Origin: Sphingomonadales bacterium
GTDB taxonomy: Bacteria > Pseudomonadota > Alphaproteobacteria > Sphingomonadales > Sphingomonadaceae
Direction: 5' to 3'
DNA: 6,795 nt
Assembly (NCBI GenBank): GCA_027486275.1
Contig: JAIXPM010000233.1
Coordinates: 1-6,795, forward strand
A program made the translations under genes and the position numbers. The notes beneath the pieces were generated by a model. That model saw only the letters and a program-made list of their open reading frames with translations, searched no databases and was not told the origin of the DNA. Of the stretch, positions 1-6,287 are shown in pieces (positions within the stretch are counted from its first letter, which is position 1; each line of letters opens with the position of its first letter).

Positions 1-516
1 AACGTGCCGGTGATCACCTTGGTTGACAGTGCCGGCGCTTATCCCGGCGTTGACGGTGAAGCCCGCGGCCAAGCCGAAGCCATTGCGCGTGCCACCGCCG
101 CTTTCCTCGGTGCGCCGGTGCCGATCATCACCGCCATCACCGGTGAAGGCATGTCGGGCGGCGCCATCGGCATCGCCGCGGCCGATCGGGTGATCATGCT
201 GGAACACGCGGTTTATGCGGTGATCTCGCCGGAAGGCTGCGCCTCCATCCTGTGGCGCAATGCCGACAAGCAAGCCAATCGCGCGGCAGACGCAGCCGAA
301 GCGATGAAGGTGACGGCGGCCGACTGCAAGGCGCTCGGCGTGATCGATACCATCGTGTCGGAACCCTTGGGCGGCGCCCATCGTGATCCGGCGGCCGCCA
401 TCGCCTCGCTGTCGATGGCGATTGCCAGCGAATTGCAGCCATTGCTGGCGCTGTCGCCGGCCGCGCTGGTGAAGGCCCGCCGCGCCAAATATCTGGCGAT
501 GGGCCGCAATCTCTAG
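1..516 (+). CDS. accA: Acetyl-CoA carboxylase carboxyltransferase subunit alpha, C-terminal part (5' end outside window)
   Basis: This is the alpha half of the carboxyltransferase that moves the carboxyl group from carboxybiotin to acetyl-CoA, giving malonyl-CoA for fatty acid synthesis; it works in the cytoplasm as an alpha2-beta2 complex with AccD. The frame is open from base 1 to a TAG at 514-516, giving 171 residues, about the last half of a family that is usually near 315 residues. Crotonase-fold hallmarks are visible: VITLVDSAGAYPG (about residues 5-16), the GEGMSGGAIGI glycine-rich turn that forms an oxyanion hole (about residues 47-57), and PEGCASILW (about residues 76-84). The tail ends in the usual basic stretch, KARRAKYLAMG. 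Nothing looks broken. The next gene starts 56 bases on; I see no strong terminator between them, only a 4-bp stem at 530-541, so read-through is possible. Confidence 0.96.
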   Translation, partial: NVPVITLVDSAGAYPGVDGEARGQAEAIARATAAFLGAPVPIITAITGEGMSGGAIGIAAADRVIMLEHAVYAVISPEGCASILWRNADKQANRAADAAEAMKVTAADCKALGVIDTIVSEPLGGAHRDPAAAIASLSMAIASELQPLLALSPAALVKARRAKYLAMGRNL

Positions 517-572
517 AACCACCTTCCGCCGCCTTCTGGCGCAATGACCCGCTTTCACGTTATGCTGCGCCG

Positions 573-1991
573 ATGAAAAATCTGGTTCGCACGCTTGCCT
601 TGTCAGCCTTGCTGGCCGTCCCGGCGCTGGCGCAGGCTCCCCCCGGCCTGACCGAAAGCGAGCGCCGATCCGGCGCGCAAGCCCATCCGCAGATCCTGCA
701 GCAATTCGGTGGCGCCATGAGCGGGCCGGTGGCGGATTATGTGCGGGGCGTTGGCCAGAAGATTGCCGTGCAATCGGGCGGCGGCGCGCGGGCGACGGAT
801 TACACCGTCACTCTGCTGAATTCCAATGTGAACAACGCCTTCGCCATACCCGGCGGCTATGTCTATATCACACGGCAACTGCTGGCGCTGATGAACGATG
901 AGGCTGAATTGGCCTTCGTGATGGGGCATGAAGTGGCGCATGTCGCGGCCCGTCATGGCCAGAAGCGCCAAAACCGCGCCGCGCTGTCAAACGTATTGGC
1001 GAGTGTGGCCGGGGCGCTCACCGGCTCTGATCTGATCGGGCGCGGGGCCGGGCTGGTCGCCGGGCTGACCACGCTGGGCTACAGCCGCGATCAGGAACGC
1101 CAGGCCGACAGCCTAGGCGTGCGTTATCTGACCACTGCCGGTTATGATCCCAATGCTGCCACCGATAGCCTGGCCGCACTGGGCGCGCAGACGGCGCTGG
1201 AGGCGCGGCTGAAGGGCCAGGGCGGCGCCGAACCATCGAAATGGCTTTCCACCCATCCGCCCAGCGGCGAACGCGTGGCGCGGATGCGCACTGAAGCGCA
1301 AGCGATCAGAGCCACGAGCCGCACGCTCAACCGCGATGCGTTCCTCAATGCCATCGATGGCATGATCTATGATGATGATCCGGCCGAAGGCGTGGTGGTG
1401 GGCAACGGCTTCCGCCACGGCGGGCTGGCGCTGGCACTGGATGCGCCGCGTGGTTTCGCGATCAGCAATTCGCCGCAAGCGGTTTCCGGCAGCGGGCCGG
1501 GCAATCTGCGCTTTGATCTGCGCGCCGCCGATGCGCGCAACGCTGATCTGAACAGCATCGCCGGCGCCCGCTGGCAGCAACTGGGGGTTTCGGCCCAGCC
1601 GATGCGTGCCACACGGATCAACGGGGTGGAGGCGCTGGAAGGCAGCATCCGCGCCGGATCGCAGGCCGGCCCGGTGGAAGCGACGCTCACGGTGTACCGC
1701 TGGTCGCCGCAGCTGACGCTCACGCTGGTCAGCATCGCGCCGCAGGGCCAGCTGGGGGGCGTGGCGCCGGTGGCGGCCAGCGTGCGCCGGCTGAGCCCGC
1801 AGGACATCGCCAGCATCCGCAGCCGCCGCGTGCAGGTGGTGCGGGTTGGCGCCAACGACACGCTGCAGAGCCTGGCCAACCGCATGGCCTATGATGACGA
1901 CAAGATGGCGCGTTTCCTCACGCTCAACCAGCTGGGCGCCAACGCCAAGTTGAAGGCCGGCGACCGTGTGAAGCTGGTGACGTTGCGCTGA
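573..1991 (+). CDS. Exported M48-family zinc metalloprotease with C-terminal LysM-like segment
   Basis: This is a 472-residue peptidase expected in the periplasm, probably in envelope protein quality control as for the family members BepA and LoiP (an inference from family). Residues 1-22 form a signal peptide (MKNLVR, hydrophobic core, then ALA-Q or AQA-P); there is no lipobox cysteine. The M48 active site is clear: HEVAH at residues 119-123 gives two zinc-binding histidines and the catalytic Glu120, and ERQAD at 175-179 supplies the third ligand, Glu175. STHPPSGERVARM (about 226-238) is the conserved His-Pro segment after the catalytic domain. Residues about 265-410 form a beta-rich middle region I cannot assign. 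Residues about 420-470 (VVRVGANDTLQSLAN, then LNQLGAN, then LKAGDRVKLV) look like one LysM peptidoglycan-binding module. There is no TPR domain, unlike BepA. The ATG at 573 is chosen because the signal peptide begins there; no clear Shine-Dalgarno precedes it. Its TGA overlaps the next ATG by one base. Confidence 0.92.
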   Translation: MKNLVRTLALSALLAVPALAQAPPGLTESERRSGAQAHPQILQQFGGAMSGPVADYVRGVGQKIAVQSGGGARATDYTVTLLNSNVNNAFAIPGGYVYITRQLLALMNDEAELAFVMGHEVAHVAARHGQKRQNRAALSNVLASVAGALTGSDLIGRGAGLVAGLTTLGYSRDQERQADSLGVRYLTTAGYDPNAATDSLAALGAQTALEARLKGQGGAEPSKWLSTHPPSGERVARMRTEAQAIRATSRTLNRDAFLNAIDGMIYDDDPAEGVVVGNGFRHGGLALALDAPRGFAISNSPQAVSGSGPGNLRFDLRAADARNADLNSIAGARWQQLGVSAQPMRATRINGVEALEGSIRAGSQAGPVEATLTVYRWSPQLTLTLVSIAPQGQLGGVAPVAASVRRLSPQDIASIRSRRVQVVRVGANDTLQSLANRMAYDDDKMARFLTLNQLGANAKLKAGDRVKLVTLR

Positions 1992-2389
1992 TGAAGATCG
2001 TTTATGTCGTTGCCGCCGCCTTGGTGGATGGCGATGGCCGGGTGCTGCTCGCTCAGCGCCCGGAAGGCAAATCGCTGGCCGGCCTGTGGGAATTTCCCGG
2101 CGGCAAGCTGGAGCCGGGCGAATCGCCGGAAGCCGCCCTGGTGCGCGAGCTGGATGAGGAGCTGGGCATCGTGGCCGAAGAGTTGGCGCCCTTCACCTTC
2201 GTCAGCTTTACCTATCCCGATTTCCATCTGGTGATGCTGCTGTACTCGTGTCGACAGTGGCAGGGGCAGCCGCACGGCCGCGACGGCCAGGCGCTGCGCT
2301 GGGAGCGTCCGGGGGACATGGCCGCACTGCCAATGCCGCCCGCCGATGTGCCGCTGGTCGAGGCGTTGGTCGCAGCAATCGGCGCCTGA
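1991..2389 (+). CDS. mutT: MutT-type Nudix hydrolase (8-oxo-dGTP diphosphatase)
   Basis: The likely role is sanitation of the nucleotide pool: hydrolysis of 8-oxo-dGTP to the monophosphate and pyrophosphate, which prevents A:T to C:G transversions. The 132-residue product has the usual MutT length. The Nudix box is complete: G38, E44, R52-E53, E56-E57, G59-I60, fitting GX5EX7REXXEEXG with a hydrophobic residue after it. It is preceded by LLAQRPEGKSLAGLWEFPGG, typical of MutT rather than of ADP-ribose or Ap4A Nudix enzymes. The ATG lies in a TGATG junction with the protease stop, so translation is probably coupled. The substrate is inferred from family resemblance; other Nudix nucleotide substrates cannot be excluded. 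In some bacteria MutT is fused to a thiamine-phosphate synthase-like domain; here the protein ends right after the Nudix fold. Confidence 0.93.
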   Translation: MKIVYVVAAALVDGDGRVLLAQRPEGKSLAGLWEFPGGKLEPGESPEAALVRELDEELGIVAEELAPFTFVSFTYPDFHLVMLLYSCRQWQGQPHGRDGQALRWERPGDMAALPMPPADVPLVEALVAAIGA

Positions 2390-2403
2390 GCCCGCCGCCA
2401 TGG

Positions 2404-2432
2404 TTGCACCTGTGTGACAGGGCGGCTATGGC
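2404..2432 (+). promoter_or_regulatory. Candidate sigma-70 type promoter for prs
   Basis: TTGCAC at 2404-2409 and TATGGC at 2427-2432 are separated by exactly 17 bases. The -10 lies in GCTATGGC, which fits the GCTAnAwC style described for alphaproteobacterial housekeeping promoters. Each hexamer matches the E. coli consensus at only three positions, so this is modest evidence. A start near 2439 would leave a leader of about 25 bases before the prs ATG. A perfect 10-base palindrome (TGGCCGGCCA, 2429-2438) overlaps the -10. Confidence 0.35.
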
Positions 2433-2464
2433 CGGCCAAACCCGTCAGCGAGGGCGCGCGCGAC

Positions 2465-3400
2465 ATGAAGATTCTGGCCGGCAACGGCAACCCCGAACTG
2501 GCCCAGGCGATTGCCGCCTACCTGGAAATCCCGCTCACCAGCGCGTCGGTGCGCCGCTTTGCCGATGAAGAAATTTTCGTTGAAATTCATGAAAATGTGC
2601 GCGGCGAAGATGTGTTCGTGGTCCAATCCACTGCGGCGCCGGCCAATGACAATCTGATGGAATTGCTGATCTGCATCGACGCGCTGCGACGCGCGTCGGC
2701 GCGGCGGATCACGGCGGTGGTGCCCTATTTCGGTTACGCCCGCCAAGATCGCAAATCGGGCTCTCGCACGCCGATTTCGGCCAAGCTGGTGGCCAATCTC
2801 ATCACCATGGCGGGTGCTGATCGCGTGCTGTGCCTTGATCTGCATGCCGGCCAGATTCAGGGTTTCTTCGATATCCCCACCGACAATCTCTTTGCCGCCC
2901 CGGTCATGGCGGCCGACATCACGGCGCGCATGGGCATGGAAGATCTGATGGTCGTCTCGCCCGACGTGGGCGGCGTGGTGCGCGCCCGCGCCCTGGCCAA
3001 GCGGCTGGGCAACGCGCCGCTGGCCATCGTCGACAAGCGCCGCGAACGGCCCGGCGAATCGGAAGTGATGAACATCATTGGTGATGTGCGCGGCCGCCGC
3101 TGCATCCTGGTGGATGACATCGTCGATTCGGCCGGCACGCTGTGCAACGCGGCCGCCGCCCTGCTCGAATCCGGCGCCAAGAGCGTGACCGCCTATGTGA
3201 GCCACGGCGTGCTTTCGGGTGGCGCGGTTGCGCGCGTCGATGGTTCGGCGCTGGCGGAGCTGGTCGTTACCGATTCGATTGCGGCGACTGCGGCGGTGAA
3301 GGCCGCGCAGAAGGTGCGGCGCATCACCATCGCGCCGCTGCTGGCCGAAGCCATGCGGCGGACGGCCGAAGAAAGCTCGGTCAGCTCGCTGTTTGATTGA
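2465..3400 (+). CDS. prs: Ribose-phosphate pyrophosphokinase (PRPP synthase)
   Basis: It makes 5-phosphoribosyl 1-pyrophosphate from ribose 5-phosphate and ATP, the precursor for purines, pyrimidines, histidine, tryptophan and NAD; it is a cytoplasmic hexamer in well-studied relatives. The 311-residue product matches class I PRPP synthases. Visible signatures are [17 protein letters not shown] (31-47, ATP-binding region), [11 protein letters not shown] (87-97, flexible loop), [11 protein letters not shown] with catalytic His127, the catalytic-loop lysine in DKRRER (Lys191), and the PRPP/ribose-phosphate loop [10 protein letters not shown] (216-225). An upstream in-frame ATG at 2414 would add 17 residues unlike the family and would lie between the candidate -35 and -10, so 2465 is preferred. 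It is also preceded by a weak GAGGG (2450-2454) at fair spacing. There is no sign of damage. The gene converges on a small minus-strand gene 18 bases beyond its stop. Confidence 0.96.
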   Translation: MKILAGNGNPELAQAIAAYLEIPLTSASVRRFADEEIFVEIHENVRGEDVFVVQSTAAPANDNLMELLICIDALRRASARRITAVVPYFGYARQDRKSGSRTPISAKLVANLITMAGADRVLCLDLHAGQIQGFFDIPTDNLFAAPVMAADITARMGMEDLMVVSPDVGGVVRARALAKRLGNAPLAIVDKRRERPGESEVMNIIGDVRGRRCILVDDIVDSAGTLCNAAAALLESGAKSVTAYVSHGVLSGGAVARVDGSALAELVVTDSIAATAAVKAAQKVRRITIAPLLAEAMRRTAEESSVSSLFD

Positions 3401-3441
3401 GGGCCGCCGCCCGAGCGCTCAATCGCCTGTCGAGCGATTGA
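3395..3441. terminator. Overlapping inverted repeats at the prs / small-gene convergence, possible bidirectional terminator
   Basis: Two hairpins share one arm. TCAATCGC (3419-3426) pairs perfectly with GCGATTGA (3434-3441) across a 7-base loop. The same TCAATC (3419-3424) can instead pair with GATTGA (3395-3400), with a nested GGGC/GCCC stem (3401-3404 and 3409-3412) inside. The repeats contain both stop codons. No T-tract follows on either strand, so a classic intrinsic terminator is not shown; termination is inferred mainly from the convergent layout. Confidence 0.3.
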
Positions 3442-3652
3442 TCACCGTGCCATCGGGTTTGTAGACCTTCTCCGGGGTCACATATTCGCCCTTGGCCGTG
3501 CAGATGCCGCCCGGATCCTGCGCGCGCATCTTGGCGCAGAATTCCGTATCGGGCTTGGGCTGGGCCTGGGCATAGGCTGGCGCAAGCGCCAAGGCGCTGC
3601 CCACGGCAATAGCCAGGGCACCAAGAGCGGCGGAGATGATCGATCGGTTCAT
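3419..3652 (-). CDS. Small exported protein of unknown function (77 aa)
   Basis: I do not recognise a named family. The start at 3652 (ATG read on the minus strand) gives a clean signal peptide: MNRS, a hydrophobic run of about 20 residues, then APAYA-Q with likely cleavage after residue 28. The mature part would be about 49 residues, hydrophilic, with two cysteines (Cys39 in EFCAKM and Cys51 in GGICTAKG) that could form one disulfide in the periplasm. The tail reads VYKPDGTVINRSTGD. There is no lipobox and no second membrane segment. The open frame runs on upstream for 222 codons, but that part is antisense to alr and looks like a shadow; another ATG 12 codons upstream (at 3688) would only lengthen the n-region. 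No clear Shine-Dalgarno is seen. It converges on prs and diverges from alr, so it is probably transcribed alone. Real-gene status rests on the signal peptide and on filling the gap between two certain genes. Confidence 0.7.
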   Translation of the reverse strand: MNRSIISAALGALAIAVGSALALAPAYAQAQPKPDTEFCAKMRAQDPGGICTAKGEYVTPEKVYKPDGTVINRSTGD

Positions 3653-3676
3653 GACGCGCTGATACACCGCAATGGC

Positions 3677-3704
3677 TTGCGCCGCCATGAACAACCGCAC
3701 TAAT
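3677..3704 (+). promoter_or_regulatory. Weak candidate promoter for alr, implying a near-leaderless transcript
   Basis: TTGCGC (3677-3682) and ACTAAT (3699-3704) are 16 bases apart within the 60-base divergent gap. The -10 matches four of six consensus positions and the -35 three. A transcript from it would begin about 3710-3712, right at the GTG start of alr, which agrees with the absence of a ribosome binding site. The fit is weak, and alr could instead be transcribed from elsewhere. Confidence 0.22.
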
Positions 3705-3714
3705 CCGGTGCGGT
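3694..3714. repeat. Inverted repeat (7-bp arms, 7-base loop) reaching into the alr start codon
   Basis: ACCGCAC (3694-3700) is the exact reverse complement of GTGCGGT (3708-3714); the loop is TAATCCG. The right arm takes in the first two bases of the alr GTG (3713-3715), and the left arm touches the candidate -10. It could be a DNA-level operator or an RNA hairpin masking the start. It could also be chance in GC-rich DNA. Confidence 0.4.
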
Positions 3715-4759
3715 GTCGCCCCCGCCCCCCCCTCCGCCGCAAGCGCGGCTGCTGCTCGACAGCGCTGCGCTGATCGCCAACTGGCAGGATTTCGCCCGTG
3801 CCGTGGGTGGTGCCGCGTGCGGTGCGGCGATCAAGGCCGATGGCTATGGCCTGGGCGCGCGTGAGACACTGGTGCGGCTGGCCGCGGTCGGCTGCCGGCA
3901 TTTTTATGTGGCGCACTGGCAGGAAGTGCCACCGTTGCTGCCGTTGCCCGATGGCATCATCCTCTCGGTTCTTCATGGCGTTACGGCGGACGAGCTTTCG
4001 GCTGCGCTGGCCTTGCCAGCTCGGCCAGTGCTGGTGACGGCTGCACAGGTCGCGCTGTGGCGGCAGACCGGTCGGCCATGCGAAGCGATGGTGGACAGCG
4101 GCATGAACCGGCTCGGCCTTGCCCCGGCGGAAACGGCGGACGTGCTGGCCGGGATGGAGGTGGCGGTGCTGCACAGCCATCTCGCCTGTGCCGACAATCC
4201 GGCGCACCCGCTGAACGAGGCCCAGCGTGCCTGTTTTGCCGAGGTGTCGGCGCGCGTGCCAGCGGGCGCCTATGCCCTGGCCAACAGTGCCGGCATCGCG
4301 CTTGGCCCGGCGTTCCATCTTGATCTGGTGCGTCCCGGCATTGGCCTGTTCGGCGGCGGGTTGATGCCGGATGGCCGCGTGTCCCGCACAGTGGGCCGAA
4401 TGCAGGCCCGCATCATCCAGCTGCGCGACGTGCCGGCCGGCGGCTCGGTGGGCTATGCGGCCGCGTTCGTGGCCAGCCGGCCCAGCCGCATCGCCACGGT
4501 GGCCTTGGGCTACGCCGATGGTTATGCGCGCGGCCTGTCGGGCGTGGCTTGGGCGAGTGCGGCTGGTGTGCGCTGCTCGGCAGCGGGCCGCGTCTCCATG
4601 GATCTGGCCGCGTTTGACGTTACCGACGCGCCGGCGCTGGCCGAGGGTGACTGGCTGGACATCCCCTTCGATCCCGAAACCGCGGCCAGCCTGTCGGGCC
4701 GCACCAGCTATGAACTGCTGGTGGCGTTGGGCCAGCGTTTCGAACGGGTGTGGGCATGA
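3713..4759 (+). CDS. alr: Alanine racemase (PLP-dependent)
   Basis: It interconverts L- and D-alanine in the cytoplasm, supplying D-Ala for peptidoglycan. The 348-residue product has the fold type III signatures: AAIKADGYGLGA with PLP lysine Lys41, MVDSGMNRLG (126-135, with Arg133), ALANSAGI (188-195), RPGIGLFGG (207-215), GSVGYAAAF with the second catalytic base Tyr248, LGYADGYARG (265-274), GRVSMD (292-297) and YELL (333-336). The lysine that is carbamylated in the Geobacillus enzyme (three residues before TG of its DTG motif) appears here as Met126. The GTG start is forced: an in-frame TAA lies at 3701-3703 and conserved sequence begins by residue 12. Residues 3-9 are seven prolines coded over a C8 run, which suggests EF-P-dependent early elongation. 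No Shine-Dalgarno is visible. The stop overlaps the next start as ATGA (4756-4759). Confidence 0.95.
   Translation: MSPPPPPPPQARLLLDSAALIANWQDFARAVGGAACGAAIKADGYGLGARETLVRLAAVGCRHFYVAHWQEVPPLLPLPDGIILSVLHGVTADELSAALALPARPVLVTAAQVALWRQTGRPCEAMVDSGMNRLGLAPAETADVLAGMEVAVLHSHLACADNPAHPLNEAQRACFAEVSARVPAGAYALANSAGIALGPAFHLDLVRPGIGLFGGGLMPDGRVSRTVGRMQARIIQLRDVPAGGSVGYAAAFVASRPSRIATVALGYADGYARGLSGVAWASAAGVRCSAAGRVSMDLAAFDVTDAPALAEGDWLDIPFDPETAASLSGRTSYELLVALGQRFERVWA
3725..3732 (+). repeat. C8 homopolymer tract in codons 5-7 of alr
   Basis: Eight consecutive C bases sit in a longer C-rich run (3719-3732 is all C except one G at 3724). Such tracts are prone to polymerase slippage and to sequencing error. 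A gain of one C would put the upstream ATG at 3687 in frame with alr (product starting MNNRTNPVRC), bypassing the in-frame TAA; with the length given here that ATG is out of frame. Confidence 0.6.
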
Positions 4760-5532
4760 TCGCCGCGCTGGTCGCCATCGGCGCGCCGGTGCTGGCGGCG
4801 CTGGCGAGCATCGGCCGGCTCACGCGCTTTGCCGTCACCGCGCTCAGCCGGCTGTTGCAACCGCCGTGGTATCCAGCCCAGTTGGCGCAGCAGATGCTGG
4901 TGATCGGCTGGCTGTCCTTGCCGGTGGTTGGCCTCACCGCGATTTTCACCGGGTCCGCGCTGGCGCAACAGATCTTCATCGGTGGCAGCCGCTTCAACGC
5001 GGCCTCTACCGTGCCGGCCGTCACCGTGATCGGTGTGGTGCGTGAACTTGGCCCGGTGCTGGGCGGGCTGATGGTGGCCGGCCGTGTCGCCAGCGCCATG
5101 GCGGCCGAATTGGGCACGATGCGGGTGACGGAGCAGATCGACGCGCTGGTGACGTTGCGCACCGATCCCTTCCGCTGGCTGGTTGCCCCGCGCATTCTCG
5201 CCGCCGTGCTGGTGATGCCGTTCCTCGTGCTGGTGTCGAACGCGCTGGGTGTGATGGGCGGCTGGCTGCTGGCGACGCAGCGGCTGGGCTTCAACAGCGC
5301 GCAATATCTCGCCACCACGCAGCGCTATCTTGAGGTGGATGACGTCGTCTCGTCGCTGGTGAAGGCCGGGGTGTTCGGATTCTTCATCGCGCTGATGGGC
5401 TGTTACCATGGTTATCACAGCGGCGGCGGCGCAGCCGGCGTTGGGCGGGCGACGACCAATGCTGTGGTCTCCAGCTTCATCCTGATCCTGCTATCCAACC
5501 TGATCATCACCGTGATCGTGTTTGGTTCATGA
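4756..5532 (+). CDS. mlaE: MlaE-family ABC transporter permease (intermembrane lipid transport)
   Basis: This is the inner-membrane permease of a MlaFEDB-type importer/exporter that moves phospholipid or other lipid between the inner and outer membranes. The 258-residue length is typical. It has an N-terminal amphipathic/hydrophobic stretch, then several membrane segments (about 46-70, 88-112, 145-175, 202-220 and 236-257). The family's most conserved block is present: ELGPVLGGLMVAGRVASAMAAELGTMRVTEQIDAL (about 97-131), whose AELGTM...EQIDAL part forms the coupling helix that contacts the ATPase; it is quoted here only as a landmark. The ATG at 4756 is chosen over the GTG at 4750 because it forms an ATGA overlap with the alr stop. 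The gene overlaps mlaF the same way at 5529-5532, so permease and ATPase are probably made in fixed proportion. The substrate cannot be told from the sequence. Confidence 0.93.
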   Translation: MIAALVAIGAPVLAALASIGRLTRFAVTALSRLLQPPWYPAQLAQQMLVIGWLSLPVVGLTAIFTGSALAQQIFIGGSRFNAASTVPAVTVIGVVRELGPVLGGLMVAGRVASAMAAELGTMRVTEQIDALVTLRTDPFRWLVAPRILAAVLVMPFLVLVSNALGVMGGWLLATQRLGFNSAQYLATTQRYLEVDDVVSSLVKAGVFGFFIALMGCYHGYHSGGGAAGVGRATTNAVVSSFILILLSNLIITVIVFGS

Positions 5533-6287
5533 CGCCGCGTATCGAACTGGCCGGCGTGTCCAAGCGCTTTGGCAGCCGCCAGGTGCTCGATGGCCTTGAT
5601 GTGGCGGTGATGCCGGGCGAAAGCCTGGTGATCATCGGCGGTTCCGGCACCGGCAAATCGGTGATGTTGAAATGCATCCTCGGGCTGATCCCGATCGATG
5701 GCGGGTCGATCAAGGTGGATGGTGAGGAGGTCGCCGGGCTGAAGGGCGCCGCGCTTGATGCCCATCGCACCCGGTTCGGCATGTTGTTCCAGGGCGGCGC
5801 GCTGTTCGATTCGCTGCCCGTGTGGCGCAATATCAGCTTTGCGCTGTCGGGCACTCCGGCCGATCGCCGGTCGGCGGCCATCGACAATCTGGCCCGGGTG
5901 GGCCTGGCAGCGGAGGTGGCCGATCTCAAGCCGGCCGAGCTTTCCGGCGGGATGCAGAAACGTGTCGCCCTGGCCCGCGCCATCGCGGCGCGTCCGCCGA
6001 TCATCTTCTTCGATGAGCCGACGGCGGGGCTGGACCCGATCACGGCGGCGGTGATCAACCGGCTGATCCGCACTTTGGTTACGGATTTGAAAATCACCGC
6101 AATTACCATTACGCACGACATGGCGAGTGTGCGTTTGATCGCCGATAGGGTTGCCATGTTGCACGCGGGGAAGATCATCTGGAACGGGCCGTTGGCTGGC
6201 CTTGATGCCTGCGACAATGCCTACGTGCGCCAGTTCATCACCGGCAGTGCTGATGGCCCCATCCAGATGCCGGGTGCCCGGCCTTGA
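5529..6287 (+). CDS. mlaF: MlaF-family ABC transporter ATP-binding protein
   Basis: This is the cytoplasmic ATPase partner of the preceding permease, powering lipid transfer. All nucleotide-binding motifs are intact in the 252-residue product: Walker A GGSGTGKS (37-44, Lys43), Q-loop Gln88 in LFQGGALFDSLPVWRN (the GALFDSL form is typical of Mla-type ATPases), signature LSGGMQKRVALARA (138-151), Walker B IIFFDEP with Asp162-Glu163, D-loop AGLDP (166-170) and switch His196 in THDM. The C-terminal tail (about 225-252, with QFITGSADGPI) resembles the MlaF extension that reaches across the dimer. The ATG at 5529 overlaps the mlaE stop by four bases. Downstream there is no MCE-domain gene; a sigma factor begins within the stop codon. 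Assignment to the Mla class is firm because of its partner; the lipid carried is unknown. Confidence 0.93.
   Translation: MTPRIELAGVSKRFGSRQVLDGLDVAVMPGESLVIIGGSGTGKSVMLKCILGLIPIDGGSIKVDGEEVAGLKGAALDAHRTRFGMLFQGGALFDSLPVWRNISFALSGTPADRRSAAIDNLARVGLAAEVADLKPAELSGGMQKRVALARAIAARPPIIFFDEPTAGLDPITAAVINRLIRTLVTDLKITAITITHDMASVRLIADRVAMLHAGKIIWNGPLAGLDACDNAYVRQFITGSADGPIQMPGARP
6269..6282. repeat. Perfect interrupted palindrome just before the sigma factor start
   Basis: GCCGGG (6269-6274) and CCCGGC (6277-6282) are exact reverse complements around TG, ending one base before the proposed TTG start at 6284. As RNA it could only form with a wider loop (about 4-bp stem CCGG/CCGG, 4-base loop), where it would cover the ribosome-binding zone. 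It lies inside mlaF, so codon constraint may explain it. Confidence 0.3.

Noticed and set aside
517..572. Promoter for the M48 gene (TATGCT at 561-566) and a terminator after accA (CGCC/GGCG, 530-541)
   Set aside because: No -35 lies at proper spacing from TATGCT, and a 4-bp stem without a T-tract is not a credible terminator.
2414..2464. Earlier in-frame ATG for prs adding 17 residues
   Set aside because: The extension is unlike the family N-terminus and would begin between the candidate -35 and -10; ATG 2465 gives the standard length of 311.
2426..3205. 259-codon minus-strand open frame opposite prs
   Set aside because: It is fully antisense to a complete PRPP synthase; its His/Arg/Gly-rich composition is what high-GC codon bias produces on the opposite strand.
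3653..4318. Long minus-strand open frame continuing upstream of the small exported protein (299 codons in all)
   Set aside because: It lies antisense to the catalytic core of alr, has low-complexity Arg/His-rich composition and no recognisable motif. Only the last 77 codons, starting with a signal peptide, look real.
4371..5045. 224-codon plus-strand frame across the alr/mlaE junction
   Set aside because: It is a shifted frame rich in Arg, Trp and Cys that overlaps two certain genes; no homology style is recognisable.
4708..6217. Several minus-strand open frames of 230-250 codons opposite mlaE and mlaF
   Set aside because: Both plus-strand genes are intact with all motifs; the antisense products have no motif and skewed composition.
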